A stretch of DNA of 48,789 bases from Bacteroidia bacterium (GCA_020049855.1 JAGVLJ010000008.1:1-48789), one strand, 5' to 3'; positions 17,123-26,642 are shown, counted from the first letter of the stretch. The notes: generated by a model from the letters alone, not told the origin. Numbers and translations are program-made.

Positions 17123-17983
17123 TTAGCTTTTAACTGCAGTAATCAGATAGTAATTCCACAACCCTTTTTTGAGCGCAATGTATTGCCAGAATAAGGCTTT
17201 GTAATGGTTGTGGGCAAAGTAGCGTACTTTTGGGTTGTATAGTTTGTAAGCATTGGCAATAAAAAACATACTTATGGCTCCCCAAAAAATACGAACAGCC
17301 GATTTATGAATATTAGGGGTAATACAATGCAGTTGAACATGACTGAAGCCTCCCTGTTTAAGCATCTCTTTAAATTTTTCTGGTGTTGTAACATCACTCA
17401 TGGCCCACCCGTTTAGTACTTTTAGCAACATCAGGTTTTCGCTTTTGCTCATTTCATTTTTTCCCCTGTACACGTCACCAATAACAATTCGACCTCCTTT
17501 TTTGGTCATTCGGTATGCTTCGTTTATAAAGCGGGTTTTATCAGTGGCAGTGCCTGAACTTTCCAGAGCCCAGATTACATCAAAAGTTTCACTGGCATAA
17601 TCGGTGTGGTTATAATCTTTTTCTTCAAAAGAAGTAAGGGCACTTACTTTAAATCGAACTGCATTGGCTGTGGCACTTTCAGCCTGTTTTTTGCTTAAAG
17701 TGATTCCCTTTACACTGCATCCGATATGTTGAGCGAGATAAATGGCCGACCCCCCTACACCACATCCTGCATCAAGCACGTAATCGCCTTTTTTTATATT
17801 GGCCAGCTCAGCCATACGCTCGTTCATTCGTCTTAACGCATCCAGCAAATGTTTAGTGTTTTTGTCCCAATAACCGTAGTGCAAGGCTAAACTTTTACTC
17901 AGATTCCATCCCCTACGGTAATGAATTTCCGTTTGGTCATAATAATCGGCAATGTCGCGGATCGAAAATTTTTTATCTGTCAT
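17123..17983 (-). CDS. SAM-dependent methyltransferase, tocopherol/sterol type
   Basis: A 286-residue class I methyltransferase from the ATG at 17983. SAM motif I is VLDAGCGVGGSAIYLA at 69-84. Upstream, IADYYDQTEIHYRRGWNL and ALHYGYWD (about 11-40) match the N-terminal signature of gamma-tocopherol and related lipid-ring methyltransferases. Motif III, KKGGRIVIGDVYR, is in the middle. A C-terminal extension with hydrophobic stretches (WGAISMFFIANAYKLY) could contact the membrane. An in-frame ATG 12 codons upstream is less likely because the family starts near IADYYD. The substrate is probably a lipid or quinone-like ring, which is inference. Confidence 0.78.
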   Translation of the reverse strand: MTDKKFSIRDIADYYDQTEIHYRRGWNLSKSLALHYGYWDKNTKHLLDALRRMNERMAELANIKKGDYVLDAGCGVGGSAIYLAQHIGCSVKGITLSKKQAESATANAVRFKVSALTSFEEKDYNHTDYASETFDVIWALESSGTATDKTRFINEAYRMTKKGGRIVIGDVYRGKNEMSKSENLMLLKVLNGWAMSDVTTPEKFKEMLKQGGFSHVQLHCITPNIHKSAVRIFWGAISMFFIANAYKLYNPKVRYFAHNHYKALFWQYIALKKGLWNYYLITAVKS

Positions 17984-18204
17984 GAGGTACGCAAAATACT
18001 TCTTTTCCCCTATGCACAAAAGGACTTAATATACGGATATAGATTATTGAGGAGGTATCCAAAAAGCTAATTTAAAATAGCGGAAGATATTATGATATCT
18101 GAAATAGGTTGTCAATAATTTTCAAGTGAAACGGGTATCCGTGCAAAAATTGAAACCGGATAGCGAAGTTGAACCACCTTGCTACGTACAAAAAGCAGCT
18201 TGTT

Positions 18205-21200
18205 TCAGAGTTTGATCAATTTTTGAGAGTAGTTGATACTTGTGCCTTTTACTAGTAAAAAATAGGTTCCTTTATTCCATTTATCGGATTCAGGAATTTC
18301 CATTATTTGTTCTCCTTTTTCAAGATTGGTTTCTTTGCTCCATATGGGATGTCCGGTTAAATCATATACCTCAATGGTAGCTTTTTCGGCTTGTTGCAAA
18401 TTAAAGGCAATATGTGTCTCCCCACTGAACGGATTGGGTTGAACGGTGACTTCCACACCTGGCAGTAGCAAACTGCCTTTAACCGCCACCATAGGTGTGT
18501 AGGTAGCTACTCCGTTTAAATCTACTTGTTTCAATCGGTAAAATAGGGTAGCAGACTGCAAATTGGCGTAGCGATCGTAAAAATGGTAAGTATGCATAAG
18601 GTTGCTGGTTCCCGAAGCTTCTGTTCTTCCGGCCAAAATAAAATTTATTCCATCGTATGAGCGCTCCACCATAAAGTGCGAAGCATTAATTTCAGACGCG
18701 GTAACCCAGGTAACGTGTATAGCATTTCCGGCTCTTTCAGCATCCAGTGAAACAAATTCAACAGGTAGCGGATTTGTTACATCAGTACCAGTAAAAATGG
18801 AAAGAGATGTAAATGGGGTTACGTTGGTAATGGTTCTGTTTACTGCATCCACGGTGGTAGAACCTGCACCACTTGACGAGCATTGACAGGCCCATCCGGT
18901 GGAAGTTCCTGTGTGGTTTTTTGCTAAACGAAGATTCGGATTTGAACTTAAAGTTCCAATTATATTATCGCTATAAAAAAGTTTTAGCACATAGCTATAT
19001 CCGGTTGATGGGGTAGCATCAATTTGCCAGTAGCAGTTAAAATAAAGGGTAGTTGCAATCGGGGTCGTTGGGGTGGTTCCAGTATAATATAAAACGGTAG
19101 GGGCGGTTGAAGGGGGAGGCGTTCCCGCCTGCCAGATGATTTGTGCAATCGTTCTGCCTGCCAGGGTATAGGTTGAGGTACTGCCTGCAGTCAAAGTCCC
19201 ACTATGGGTGGCGGCAGTTGGGGTTGATACGGGTGTAAATTCATCTGCTCCAATATCGGTTGACCCATTTGCTACCGATGTTGAACGGGTGCTGGAGACG
19301 TTAGACCAATCCATATCATATCCGCTAAGAGGCATCCCTTTTCCGTTTACGTACCAGCAAGCGGGATTCCCAGTTTTGATAGTTAAGTCTCCTGCACTGG
19401 CATTATTAAATAAATTATTCGAAGGAAGATTAGCGGTAGAAATACCCCAGCTCCATTTATCGGCAGTATTAGCCCCAATATAGGTTGCCCAGCTTTGTAG
19501 CGTAGTTGATAATTTACAAATCTTGGCCAAATCATTTACACAAAGCAAATTGTAGTTTAAGTTGAAATTAGTATAGTTGCTATATATTGGGGTAGAGATA
19601 GCATAATTATTACCGCTAGTACTGGTTCGTTTGTTGTAAAAAATATTGTTGTAAACGGTTGCTGTACTATAATCTCTCAATAAGCAAACTGATTCACCTG
19701 CGCTGGAATTGCTGCCCTCGATGTATATGGTATTGTAGTAAATATTATTGTACTGTCCGGTATAAGCAGCGTAGTAGGTGTGTATGCCATATACTGAATA
19801 GGATGCATTGTTGTTAATAGATATAAAGTTATTATGGATATTGGACGTTCCCACATAAATATATATACCTTTAGAAACGCCAGAAGCCGAACTGCTGGAA
19901 AGATTGGTTATTTTATTAAAATAAATATCGGCACCATTGGTGGCGGAGGTTCCACTATACAAAATAATTCCTTCAACATAGTTGGCAGATGCCGTATTTG
20001 AGTTTGCGAGGCTGGAAATGATATTTGAATAGATGCTAGAGCCTGTGGCAATTGTATACAAGTAGATACCTGTGAGGGAAACAGATATGGTGGTGCTTGG
20101 ATTACTGGAATTGGTTGTGATTCCTGAAATAGTATTACCTGATATGGAAGCAGCACTGGAAGAACTGCCAGAAACCATGATACCGTAATTTTGTGTATTG
20201 GAAGCTCCTGTGGCCGAGACACCGGTAATAGAATTGTTAGCAATAGAAACCCCTGCTGTACTGCTAAGAGCATAAATGCCATAAAACAGGGAGGCCGGAG
20301 AGATAGTATAAACATTATTTCCGCTAGCCGTTACCCCTCCGCAAGTATTGGTGAAAATTCCATAGAAGCCTCCGGAGGAGGCAATGGAGTAAATAGAATT
20401 GTTGCTGATAGTAGCTGTACTGCAGGTAATGGCATAAACAGGTTGACAGGTAGAACCGGTAGTTATCGAATATACAGAGTTTCCACTTATGGTTGTATTG
20501 TTGCACGAATACGCAAAAATGCCGTTAAATGAAGTGCATGATATGTTGTAAACGGAATTGTTACTGAGGTTAGAACTAACTGCATTTATGTTGTTGAAAA
20601 GGTTGCTGTAAATTCCGGCACTTGTGGATGTGGTGCTGATATTGTTCACTTGATTTCCTGTTACCTCATTTGCAACGCATTGTTCCATATATATACCATT
20701 GGTATTTGAATTAGAGCTTATATACTTGACCATGTTATTGGTAGCATATGAGTACGAAGTGGCATTGTAAACATGTATGGGGAAACATGTTCCGTTTGCA
20801 CCTGTACCGGTCGTAACAATATTGGCTACTAGATTACCTGATACGGTAGGATTGGTATTGCTAACGGAATAGATTCCTCTAAAAATAGGATTCACAGTAG
20901 AGGAGTAACCTGTTTCATAGCCTACATAGATGCTATTCGCTTGTGCATTGCTTCCAATGGTATTGTTGGCGAAAGTAGTGCTTCCTCCGCTTGATTGAGC
21001 AATGGCATAAAAGTACATATTCGAGTTAATACTGCTTGACCCAAGATACTTCATGTTAATACTTCCAATAATGTTATTTTGAATGGAAGTAACGTATGAG
21101 GTGGTTACATAAATTCCAATAGCCTGAGTATAGCCTCCGGGATACATGCACTCCAGTAAAACAGAGCCGGTACCGGTTGAACTTCCTATTGTATTTCCGC

Positions 21201-22275
21201 TAATAGTGCCAATATCTACCATACCATTGCCCACTACTATACCCTGAAAAATGTTTCCGTTTACATAACTTTTAACGTAAATTTCTTTTATTGTATTTCC
21301 TTCAATATAGCTTTGGGCTGACGGGGAAGCATTGGCAATGTAAATAGGATAAAGCCCAGGCCCGGCCGAAGCAGAAGCGGCAGTGATGGTATAAGTCCCG
21401 GTACCAATGGACGTGCTGTAACCAATGGTATTATTTCTAATATCAACGGTTCCAACGGTGTTGCTCACGTATATCCCATAATTGACATTCCACTGGGCAT
21501 AGGAGATAGAGGTGGTTTGATAAAAACGATTGCCATAAACTTTCCAGTTGTTTTGGCTGGTACCTATGTATATTCCGTATGAATTTGAATTACTGGTACT
21601 GTGCCGGTAATCATAAATATTGTTGTTGTAGATAACTACATTGTCGGAAGCATAATTAATGGTTGCCGAAGCTTGGCCATAAATAGAAACCAGTGGATAA
21701 CCTCCTGCAGGACTTGGCCCGATATTACACGTTGAAATAGAATCATTATCGTTATAATCGGTGGCGGAAAAATGAACAATTCCATAAGTATTAACCGGAG
21801 ATGCTAATAAATTACAGTTTCTCACCGAATTGTTAGATGCTCCGTTTTGAAACAAAATTGTGAATGCTTGAGCTGCGCTATAATCATTTCGGATGGTGAG
21901 TGAATTACTGCTGTTGTTTATGCCGTTAATCACCACATTGTCTGCCCCGTTTAATGTAATCACAGGTCCGTTAAAATTGCCTGCAATAACCCGCGTTCCG
22001 TTTGGATAAATATATATGCTGCTATAGGAAGCCGATCCGGAGCCACTCGGGTTAATTGAAGCGGTGCTCCCTGCTGTATAATCGGCATCAATACGTATGG
22101 CAATAGTACCTTTATGGGTTCCGTTGTTTATAGCATTAAATGCCACAGTTAAACTGGCATAGTTGCCGGTAGCAGTACCCGAGGTGGCAGTAACATAAAC
22201 GTTTTGTGCAAAAAGACTTTGCGGCAACCAGACAAGAAATAGGCTAATCAGTATAATTTTTTTTATATACTGCAT
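18205..22275 (-). CDS. T9SS-exported beta-helix surface protein
   Basis: A 1356-residue secreted protein. Signal peptide at 1-24 (MQYIKKIILISLFLVWLPQS) ends near FAQN. Residues about 25-950 are Ser/Thr/Asn-rich with many short repeats such as ISGNTI, ISNNSIY and NGIY, the pattern of right-handed parallel beta-helices (PbH1-type). A less repetitive region and a fibronectin-like part follow (ITVTWVTASEINASHFMVERS-like, near 1170). The last 75 residues form a type A T9SS sorting domain: VTVQPNPFSGETHIAF, then VYDLTGHPIW and KGTYFLLVKG. The ATG at 22275 is chosen because a promoter box (22300-22307) lies inside the longer frame. It is likely anchored or released at the cell surface; the ligand is unknown. 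Confidence 0.85.
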   Translation of the reverse strand: MQYIKKIILISLFLVWLPQSLFAQNVYVTATSGTATGNYASLTVAFNAINNGTHKGTIAIRIDADYTAGSTASINPSGSGSASYSSIYIYPNGTRVIAGNFNGPVITLNGADNVVINGINNSSNSLTIRNDYSAAQAFTILFQNGASNNSVRNCNLLASPVNTYGIVHFSATDYNDNDSISTCNIGPSPAGGYPLVSIYGQASATINYASDNVVIYNNNIYDYRHSTSNSNSYGIYIGTSQNNWKVYGNRFYQTTSISYAQWNVNYGIYVSNTVGTVDIRNNTIGYSTSIGTGTYTITAASASAGPGLYPIYIANASPSAQSYIEGNTIKEIYVKSYVNGNIFQGIVVGNGMVDIGTISGNTIGSSTGTGSVLLECMYPGGYTQAIGIYVTTSYVTSIQNNIIGSINMKYLGSSSINSNMYFYAIAQSSGGSTTFANNTIGSNAQANSIYVGYETGYSSTVNPIFRGIYSVSNTNPTVSGNLVANIVTTGTGANGTCFPIHVYNATSYSYATNNMVKYISSNSNTNGIYMEQCVANEVTGNQVNNISTTSTSAGIYSNLFNNINAVSSNLSNNSVYNISCTSFNGIFAYSCNNTTISGNSVYSITTGSTCQPVYAITCSTATISNNSIYSIASSGGFYGIFTNTCGGVTASGNNVYTISPASLFYGIYALSSTAGVSIANNSITGVSATGASNTQNYGIMVSGSSSSAASISGNTISGITTNSSNPSTTISVSLTGIYLYTIATGSSIYSNIISSLANSNTASANYVEGIILYSGTSATNGADIYFNKITNLSSSSASGVSKGIYIYVGTSNIHNNFISINNNASYSVYGIHTYYAAYTGQYNNIYYNTIYIEGSNSSAGESVCLLRDYSTATVYNNIFYNKRTSTSGNNYAISTPIYSNYTNFNLNYNLLCVNDLAKICKLSTTLQSWATYIGANTADKWSWGISTANLPSNNLFNNASAGDLTIKTGNPACWYVNGKGMPLSGYDMDWSNVSSTRSTSVANGSTDIGADEFTPVSTPTAATHSGTLTAGSTSTYTLAGRTIAQIIWQAGTPPPSTAPTVLYYTGTTPTTPIATTLYFNCYWQIDATPSTGYSYVLKLFYSDNIIGTLSSNPNLRLAKNHTGTSTGWACQCSSSGAGSTTVDAVNRTITNVTPFTSLSIFTGTDVTNPLPVEFVSLDAERAGNAIHVTWVTASEINASHFMVERSYDGINFILAGRTEASGTSNLMHTYHFYDRYANLQSATLFYRLKQVDLNGVATYTPMVAVKGSLLLPGVEVTVQPNPFSGETHIAFNLQQAEKATIEVYDLTGHPIWSKETNLEKGEQIMEIPESDKWNKGTYFLLVKGTSINYSQKLIKL

Positions 22276-22299
22276 GTTTTCTGATTGTTTATTGAAAAA

Positions 22300-22307
22300 C
22301 AAAGTTA
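22300..22307 (-). promoter_or_regulatory. -7 promoter box for the T9SS surface protein
   Basis: The minus strand reads TAACTTTG, matching TAnnTTTG, 24 bases upstream of the ATG at 22275. It lies within the open frame that extends to 22365, so that extension is probably not translated. Confidence 0.55.
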
Positions 22308-22351
22308 TCCGATTTTGCGGGAATAACAAATTTGGAGACAGAAAGTTAAAG

Positions 22352-22365
22352 TTGACCCAAGTCAA
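22352..22365. repeat. Small inverted repeat TTGAC-N4-GTCAA
   Basis: A 5-bp palindrome with a 4-base spacer lies about 45 bases upstream of the surface-protein promoter box. It could be a regulator site, but a repeat this short can easily occur by chance. Confidence 0.25.
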
Positions 22366-22588
22366 TTTTTTTGTTGCACAATAAACAATACGAATATCGT
22401 TAATGCTTGATTTGCAGTAGATAGGGGAGGCTTATAGAAGCAGGAGAAACCAAAAGAGCTGATTACAACTGGTTATTTAGAATTCAATTCAACCCGAAAA
22501 CCATAACAGGAATGGTCCAATCTGACTCCTGAAGGTTGAATTTAAATGACCCGGGCCGGACAGATATAAATGAAGGCCGATAGGTATT

Positions 22589-23041
22589 TTAGATCTTTTT
22601 CACTTTAACGGCACCGTCACCCTTAAAGGTTTTTTCAATTTCAAACGTTACTTTGTCGTTGTTTTTAATGGGCTCAAGCAATCCGGAAGCGTGAACAAAA
22701 ATGCTGTCACCGGTAACTGATTCTTTGATGAAGCCATAAGCTTTAATATCATTGAAAAATGTAACAATCCCTGTTTTTATTAAGTCTTCAGGTGCTATCG
22801 GCTTTTCACGTTCCACATCAATCCGCATTTCAGATTGAACGAACTGTTTCATTTTTTTAGGGTCGGGTGGGGTATCAGATATATTCCCGTTTTCATCAAC
22901 ATAAGCCATCATGTCCTCAAGGCTTTGGCCTTTTACAGCATTAGCTTTACGCTCTTGCTTGCGCTCTTCTTTTTCTTTGCGTTTTTGTAACCTGTTTTTT
23001 TCCTTTTCTTTTTTACTGAAAGTTGCCTTTGATTTAGCCAT
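22589..23041 (-). CDS. Cold-shock-domain protein with basic N-terminal arm
   Basis: A 149-residue protein in two parts. Residues 1-45 are very rich in Lys, Glu and Arg (KATFSKKEKEKNRLQKRKEK), a charged helical arm. Residues about 88-149 form a cold-shock domain with the RNP-1-like strand KAYGFIKE and the RNP-2-like IFVHAS (VTFFNDIKAYGFIKES, then DSIFVHASGL). Such domains bind single-stranded RNA or DNA and melt RNA structure. The ATG at 23041 starts the recognisable protein; the frame extends to 23161 but crosses the promoter box at 23132-23139. The 5' leader would be about 85 bases, which could carry a regulatory structure. Arm-plus-CSD proteins are common in Bacteroidota. Confidence 0.83.
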   Translation of the reverse strand: MAKSKATFSKKEKEKNRLQKRKEKEERKQERKANAVKGQSLEDMMAYVDENGNISDTPPDPKKMKQFVQSEMRIDVEREKPIAPEDLIKTGIVTFFNDIKAYGFIKESVTGDSIFVHASGLLEPIKNNDKVTFEIEKTFKGDGAVKVKKI

Positions 23042-23131
23042 CGTTATTAAAAATGTTTTAGTACTGTTTAAATTAATTACATCACTGCTCAATTTTAAAG
23101 TGGGCTGCAAGGTAACAAGTAAAAAGCCAGT

Positions 23132-23139
23132 CAAAGGTA
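23132..23139 (-). promoter_or_regulatory. -7 promoter box for the cold-shock-domain gene
   Basis: The minus strand reads TACCTTTG, matching TAnnTTTG. Its expected start point leaves a leader of about 85 bases before the ATG at 23041, the longest leader suggested in this window. Confidence 0.5.
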
Positions 23140-23966
23140 GGTTATTTCTACGGTTAAACAATTAAGGTATGTTTTGTAAATTGTCAGGGCATTGTCAGGG
23201 TCAATCTTCTTAGCCAAATAATACTAACGATATTTTACATTTAAATCACCGTTGTTTTTTATCAACCAAAACAAATGCGTTTTTTGCGGTGACCTTGTTA
23301 TTAAAGCGTATGCTCTTTAGTCATTCCGTCCGAACATTTCAATCAGTTAGTTAGAGCAATACTTTCTCCATACGACAGGAGGAAAGGAGGTAGTTTGGTA
23401 AAAACGGAACAGACTCTCGGTTTAAAATGGATTTTGAAAACATTGGATGTTATGTAACTAATAGCATAAACGCTTACCCCACACCCCTACGTATTCACAT
23501 TAATTGGGTGTTTGTTACACCAAAATCATCGGTAATAGCTTCTCCAAGTCAGGCGTAATAATTTAATTTTAGACCTAAATTAAAAATATGACGAAAAACA
23601 CTATTCACAATCGCTCTGCAGGCCATTGTGGCAATGGGTTTTAACCTGTTAAACCTATAAAATACGAGCATAACCGCATTGATTCGGTACCAAAACTTTA
23701 AAATAACCGAATGGGGTTGCCATAATCAACAGATTTTAGGGAGTGGGGAAATTGCAATTCTAAAACTGGTATTAATTACAAGTATTTCAACCTTTTTATC
23801 ACCTTTCATTTTACTCCACAATATTCCTCGCTATATAATTATTGCGGTAATATATTTGGAACATAAATTTAAACGCATTATGCATAATATGGGACTTGGA
23901 ATGAGCGAAACATGCGTTCGAACGGGCTTGGGTCAATAATTCACTTTGTATAATTTCAAATACGCT

Positions 23967-23974
23967 TACTTTTG
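23967..23974 (+). promoter_or_regulatory. -7 promoter box for the histidine kinase gene
   Basis: TACTTTTG matches TAnnTTTG and ends 13 bases before the ATG at 23988 (22 bases before the in-frame ATG at 23997). Confidence 0.55.
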
Positions 23975-23987
23975 ACAAGTAGTAAAT

Positions 23988-26039
23988 ATGGGGCATATGA
24001 AATCAATCGCAGTTTTTTTCACTTTTTTCATTTCTATGGTTTTAACAGTCTGCCATAGTTCTGACAGCAAATCGAATAAAGAGCAGGAAACGGCAGACAG
24101 TACATTTATTCGGCTTCTTCATTATGATAGTGTACCATTCAAGAAAAATTCTGACGGGCTGAAAGCGGCAGTCAATTATATTGATTCCATTTATTACCGT
24201 TTAAAATCTCCCCGGATGCCTGAAAAACTTTATCGCTACGACCGGATAGTAACTTTTTTTTATCAGTCACGACTTTACAGTGTAGCTATACGGTATTGCG
24301 ACAGCATTATTCAGCTTATAGATAACGAAAATGCTATTGCAATATATCCTGCACAGTATGCCAGTGCCTATTTTGCTGCAGGAGATAGTTATGCACATAT
24401 GGGTAATTTCTCAAAAGCGTATGATTTTTTTTTTATTGCGCGCAAACGGGCACAGCAATATGTTGACCGCTGTGCTTTGAGCGATTACACCTACCGCATT
24501 GCTATATCGTTGTATAAGGCCGGACAATATAATGAATCCATGAGTTACTTTAAAATGTGCCTGCAACCTACCAATGAGTGTGGCAGAGAGATAAAATACC
24601 TGATACGCAGGCAGGAGTTATTAAGTAATATTGGTTTGTGTTTTGTTGGGATTCATCAACCTGACAGTGCTCTAAGGTATTACCACCTAGCGATTGCGAA
24701 AATAAAAAATGAAATTTATCCTGATACACAGGTATCCGAAACCTCTGTGGCAATTGGGGTGGTGTACGGGAATATAGGTAAGGCTTATCTCTTAAAAGGG
24801 GATACAGCCTTGGCGGTAAAGTACTTTAAGCGTAATGTCGAAATCAATTCACTTCCGAATCACGATTCGCATGACGCGAATTTCTCATTTCTCAATCTTG
24901 CAGAGTTGCACTTAATTCAAAAAAAATATGATGAAGCGGCAGTATTGCTTGGCCGGGTAAAGGCCAGTATTGATACGATTGACTATGACGACACACGGCA
25001 GAGGTGGTTATTGCTTATGTCTAAATTTTATAACTACACAGGCAACATTGCCGCTTCAAACAAACTGCTAAATGCCTTGTTGACTTTGCGGGATTCGATT
25101 GAGATAAGGCAACGTGAATTTAAGGAAATGGATGTGCGTCAGTACATCGTTACTTTGGAAAATCAGGAGGAGAACAAGCAACTAAAGGAGGAGAATGAAA
25201 AGAAACGATTCGCCATGGTAGTGCTGGTAGGAGCAGGTTTATTTCTGTTAGTTTTATTAGTAGGAGGAGTGTATTTGTACAGGCGTACGCAAAAATATGT
25301 AACTGAATTAACAGTGTTAAATCAAACTATTGAATTGCAAAAAGTTCAACTTGAGCAACGCAATAAAGATAAGGATCATATTTTGCGTATTGTAGCTCAC
25401 GATCTGCGAAACCCGATTTGGGGCATTAACGCACTTTCAAAAATATTGCTTGATGAGATGCAGCCTTCGGATAAACTTTATGAAAATATCAGACTTATTC
25501 ATGGGGCGTCTCACTCAACTATGACCTTAATTAATGAGTTGATAGATGCTACAATGGATATCGATCGCCAAATTCAAACAAGCAGGGAAGATATTTATGA
25601 GGTGATAAACAATGTTGTTGAAGTATTAAAACACCGTGCTGCCGAAAAGTATCAGAATTTGGTATGGCTGGATGTAGGAAAGTCAATGTATTTGTCTTTT
25701 AATCGCGAAAAAATATCACGAGTGCTAAACAATCTTATTTTTAATGCGATTAAGTTTAGTCACCGTGGAAGTAATATTGAAATTTCCCTTACCGCTACCA
25801 GCGAAAATTTGGTAATTGCCGTTAAGGATCATGGGGTGGGTATACCAGCCGAATTGCAGGGAAAAATATTTGAAATGTTTACTCCGGCCAAGCGGGTAGG
25901 TACTGCGGGAGAAAAATCTATTGGACTTGGGTTATCTATTTGCCGTGGAATTGCCGAAGCACATGGAGGTAAACTTTGGTTAGAAAGTATTGAAAACAAA
26001 GGCACCACTTTTTTTCTTCAACTACCCATACGCACTTAA
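23988..26039 (+). CDS. TPR-type sensor histidine kinase
   Basis: A 683-residue membrane-bound kinase. An N-terminal signal peptide or lipoprotein-like leader (FFISMVLTVCHSSDS, about 12-26) precedes a periplasmic region of tetratricopeptide-like helices (about 60-390, with repeats such as SYAHMGNFSKAYDFFFIA and GNIGKAYLLKGDTALAVKYF). A membrane span at 408-431 and a short coiled coil follow. Kinase boxes are the H-box with His471 (RIVAHDLRNPIW), the N-box NNLIFNAIKFS (Asn582, Asn586), G1 DHGVGIP at 614-620 and G2 GLGLS at 646-650. There is no receiver domain and no response regulator gene next door, so it is an orphan kinase. The start could be Met1 or Met4 (23997). Confidence 0.9.
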   Translation: MGHMKSIAVFFTFFISMVLTVCHSSDSKSNKEQETADSTFIRLLHYDSVPFKKNSDGLKAAVNYIDSIYYRLKSPRMPEKLYRYDRIVTFFYQSRLYSVAIRYCDSIIQLIDNENAIAIYPAQYASAYFAAGDSYAHMGNFSKAYDFFFIARKRAQQYVDRCALSDYTYRIAISLYKAGQYNESMSYFKMCLQPTNECGREIKYLIRRQELLSNIGLCFVGIHQPDSALRYYHLAIAKIKNEIYPDTQVSETSVAIGVVYGNIGKAYLLKGDTALAVKYFKRNVEINSLPNHDSHDANFSFLNLAELHLIQKKYDEAAVLLGRVKASIDTIDYDDTRQRWLLLMSKFYNYTGNIAASNKLLNALLTLRDSIEIRQREFKEMDVRQYIVTLENQEENKQLKEENEKKRFAMVVLVGAGLFLLVLLVGGVYLYRRTQKYVTELTVLNQTIELQKVQLEQRNKDKDHILRIVAHDLRNPIWGINALSKILLDEMQPSDKLYENIRLIHGASHSTMTLINELIDATMDIDRQIQTSREDIYEVINNVVEVLKHRAAEKYQNLVWLDVGKSMYLSFNREKISRVLNNLIFNAIKFSHRGSNIEISLTATSENLVIAVKDHGVGIPAELQGKIFEMFTPAKRVGTAGEKSIGLGLSICRGIAEAHGGKLWLESIENKGTTFFLQLPIRT

Positions 26040-26248
26040 TAAATTATCTACACATAACACTTTTTGTCTATTCTTTAGTGTGTTTGCCTTGATCTTTGAC
26101 GTGACCAGGAGCCATTAACCAGCCTTCGGTAACTGTTTTGAAGCAGATTCATTTTTTAAGAGTTATTCCAACCAGATTTTAAGCATTCGGTATTCCCCAA
26201 GTCTTTTTTATCGAGGTAAAATTTAAAATTGAATCCCGTTTATTAGGT

Positions 26249-26256
26249 TACCTTTG
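26249..26256 (+). promoter_or_regulatory. -7 promoter box directly before the 43-residue gene
   Basis: TACCTTTG matches TAnnTTTG and ends only 4 bases before the ATG at 26261. Transcription would begin at or next to the start codon, giving a leaderless mRNA. Confidence 0.5.
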
Positions 26257-26260
26257 AGGA

Positions 26261-26392
26261 ATGAGTAAAGACCGACAACAACGAGAGCCCAAAAAGGCCA
26301 AGCAAACAGGAAAAGCCAAAGTACAGTCTGATTACAAAAAGGCCGGAGGGAATGTGATTACAGTACCCGCTGTATTCAAGAAAACCAAATAG
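26261..26392 (+). CDS. Small basic protein, 43 residues
   Basis: An unrecognised but plausible small gene encoding 43 residues rich in Lys, Gln and Arg. It starts MSKDRQQREPKKAKQTGKAK and ends VITVPAVFKKTK. Support comes from context: a consensus promoter box directly upstream (26249-26256), and a hairpin with a T-rich 3' side whose second arm begins at the last base of the stop codon (26378-26400). The composition suggests a nucleic-acid-associated or ribosome-associated protein, but that is inference. There are no cysteines, signal peptide or membrane span. It falls below usual ORF length cut-offs. Confidence 0.65.
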   Translation: MSKDRQQREPKKAKQTGKAKVQSDYKKAGGNVITVPAVFKKTK

Positions 26393-26400
26393 GTTTTCTT
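26378..26400 (+). terminator. Terminator overlapping the stop of the 43-residue gene
   Basis: AAGAAAACC pairs perfectly with GGTTTTCTT over 9 bp with a 5-base loop. The left arm encodes the last residues of the small protein and the loop and right arm contain its TAG. The T-rich right arm fits intrinsic termination. Confidence 0.6.
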
Positions 26401-26530
26401 TCCTGCTTTTTAGTTTAACAATCTGGTGGTATTTCTTGCGAGTAATAGTTTTTCCAGTACCCGATTGAGTACAATAGTGTTCGGGTTTATTAAAGTTTTT
26501 GGCTCGCTTTTCCTTTCTATACCTGTACTT

Positions 26531-26577
26531 AGCGTAGTTTTATAGCTACGTTCCACTTTAATGTAGCCTTGGGCTAC
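26531..26577 (+). repeat. REP unit A (forward)
   Basis: A 47-base unit built of two hairpins: AGCGTAG...CTACG, a T-rich spacer of about 12 bases, then GTAGCC-TTG-GGCTAC. It shares the layout of units B and C flanking the transposase gene, with some divergence in the first hairpin. Confidence 0.75.
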
Positions 26578-26642
26578 TCACGTACTCAATTAATACATGT
26601 TCGAATCCTTAATGTTTTGTGTGATTTAAATCGGGTAAGTGC

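Larger units (their letters stand above)
23042..23987. other. Long gene-poor stretch with a possible gene remnant
   Basis: About 950 bases without a convincing intact gene. From 23588, ATGACGAAAAACACTATTC begins a frame that stops after 18 codons. Shifting by one base gives a signal-peptide-like run TLFTIALQAIVAMGFNLLNL followed by a stop. This could be the decayed start of a secreted-protein gene. The frame at 23679-23939 (86 codons) shows no family features. No tRNA or other RNA gene is recognisable. Confidence 0.4.

Noticed and set aside
22276-22365. N-terminal extension of the T9SS surface protein
   Set aside because: It would put about 30 residues before a clean signal peptide and spans the promoter box at 22300-22307.
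23679-23939. 86-codon frame before the histidine kinase
   Set aside because: It shows no domain, no promoter box at a suitable distance and odd composition; it lies in what looks like decayed sequence.
26600-26615. GTTCGAATCC, resembling a tRNA T-arm
   Set aside because: No acceptor, D or anticodon stems can be formed around it.
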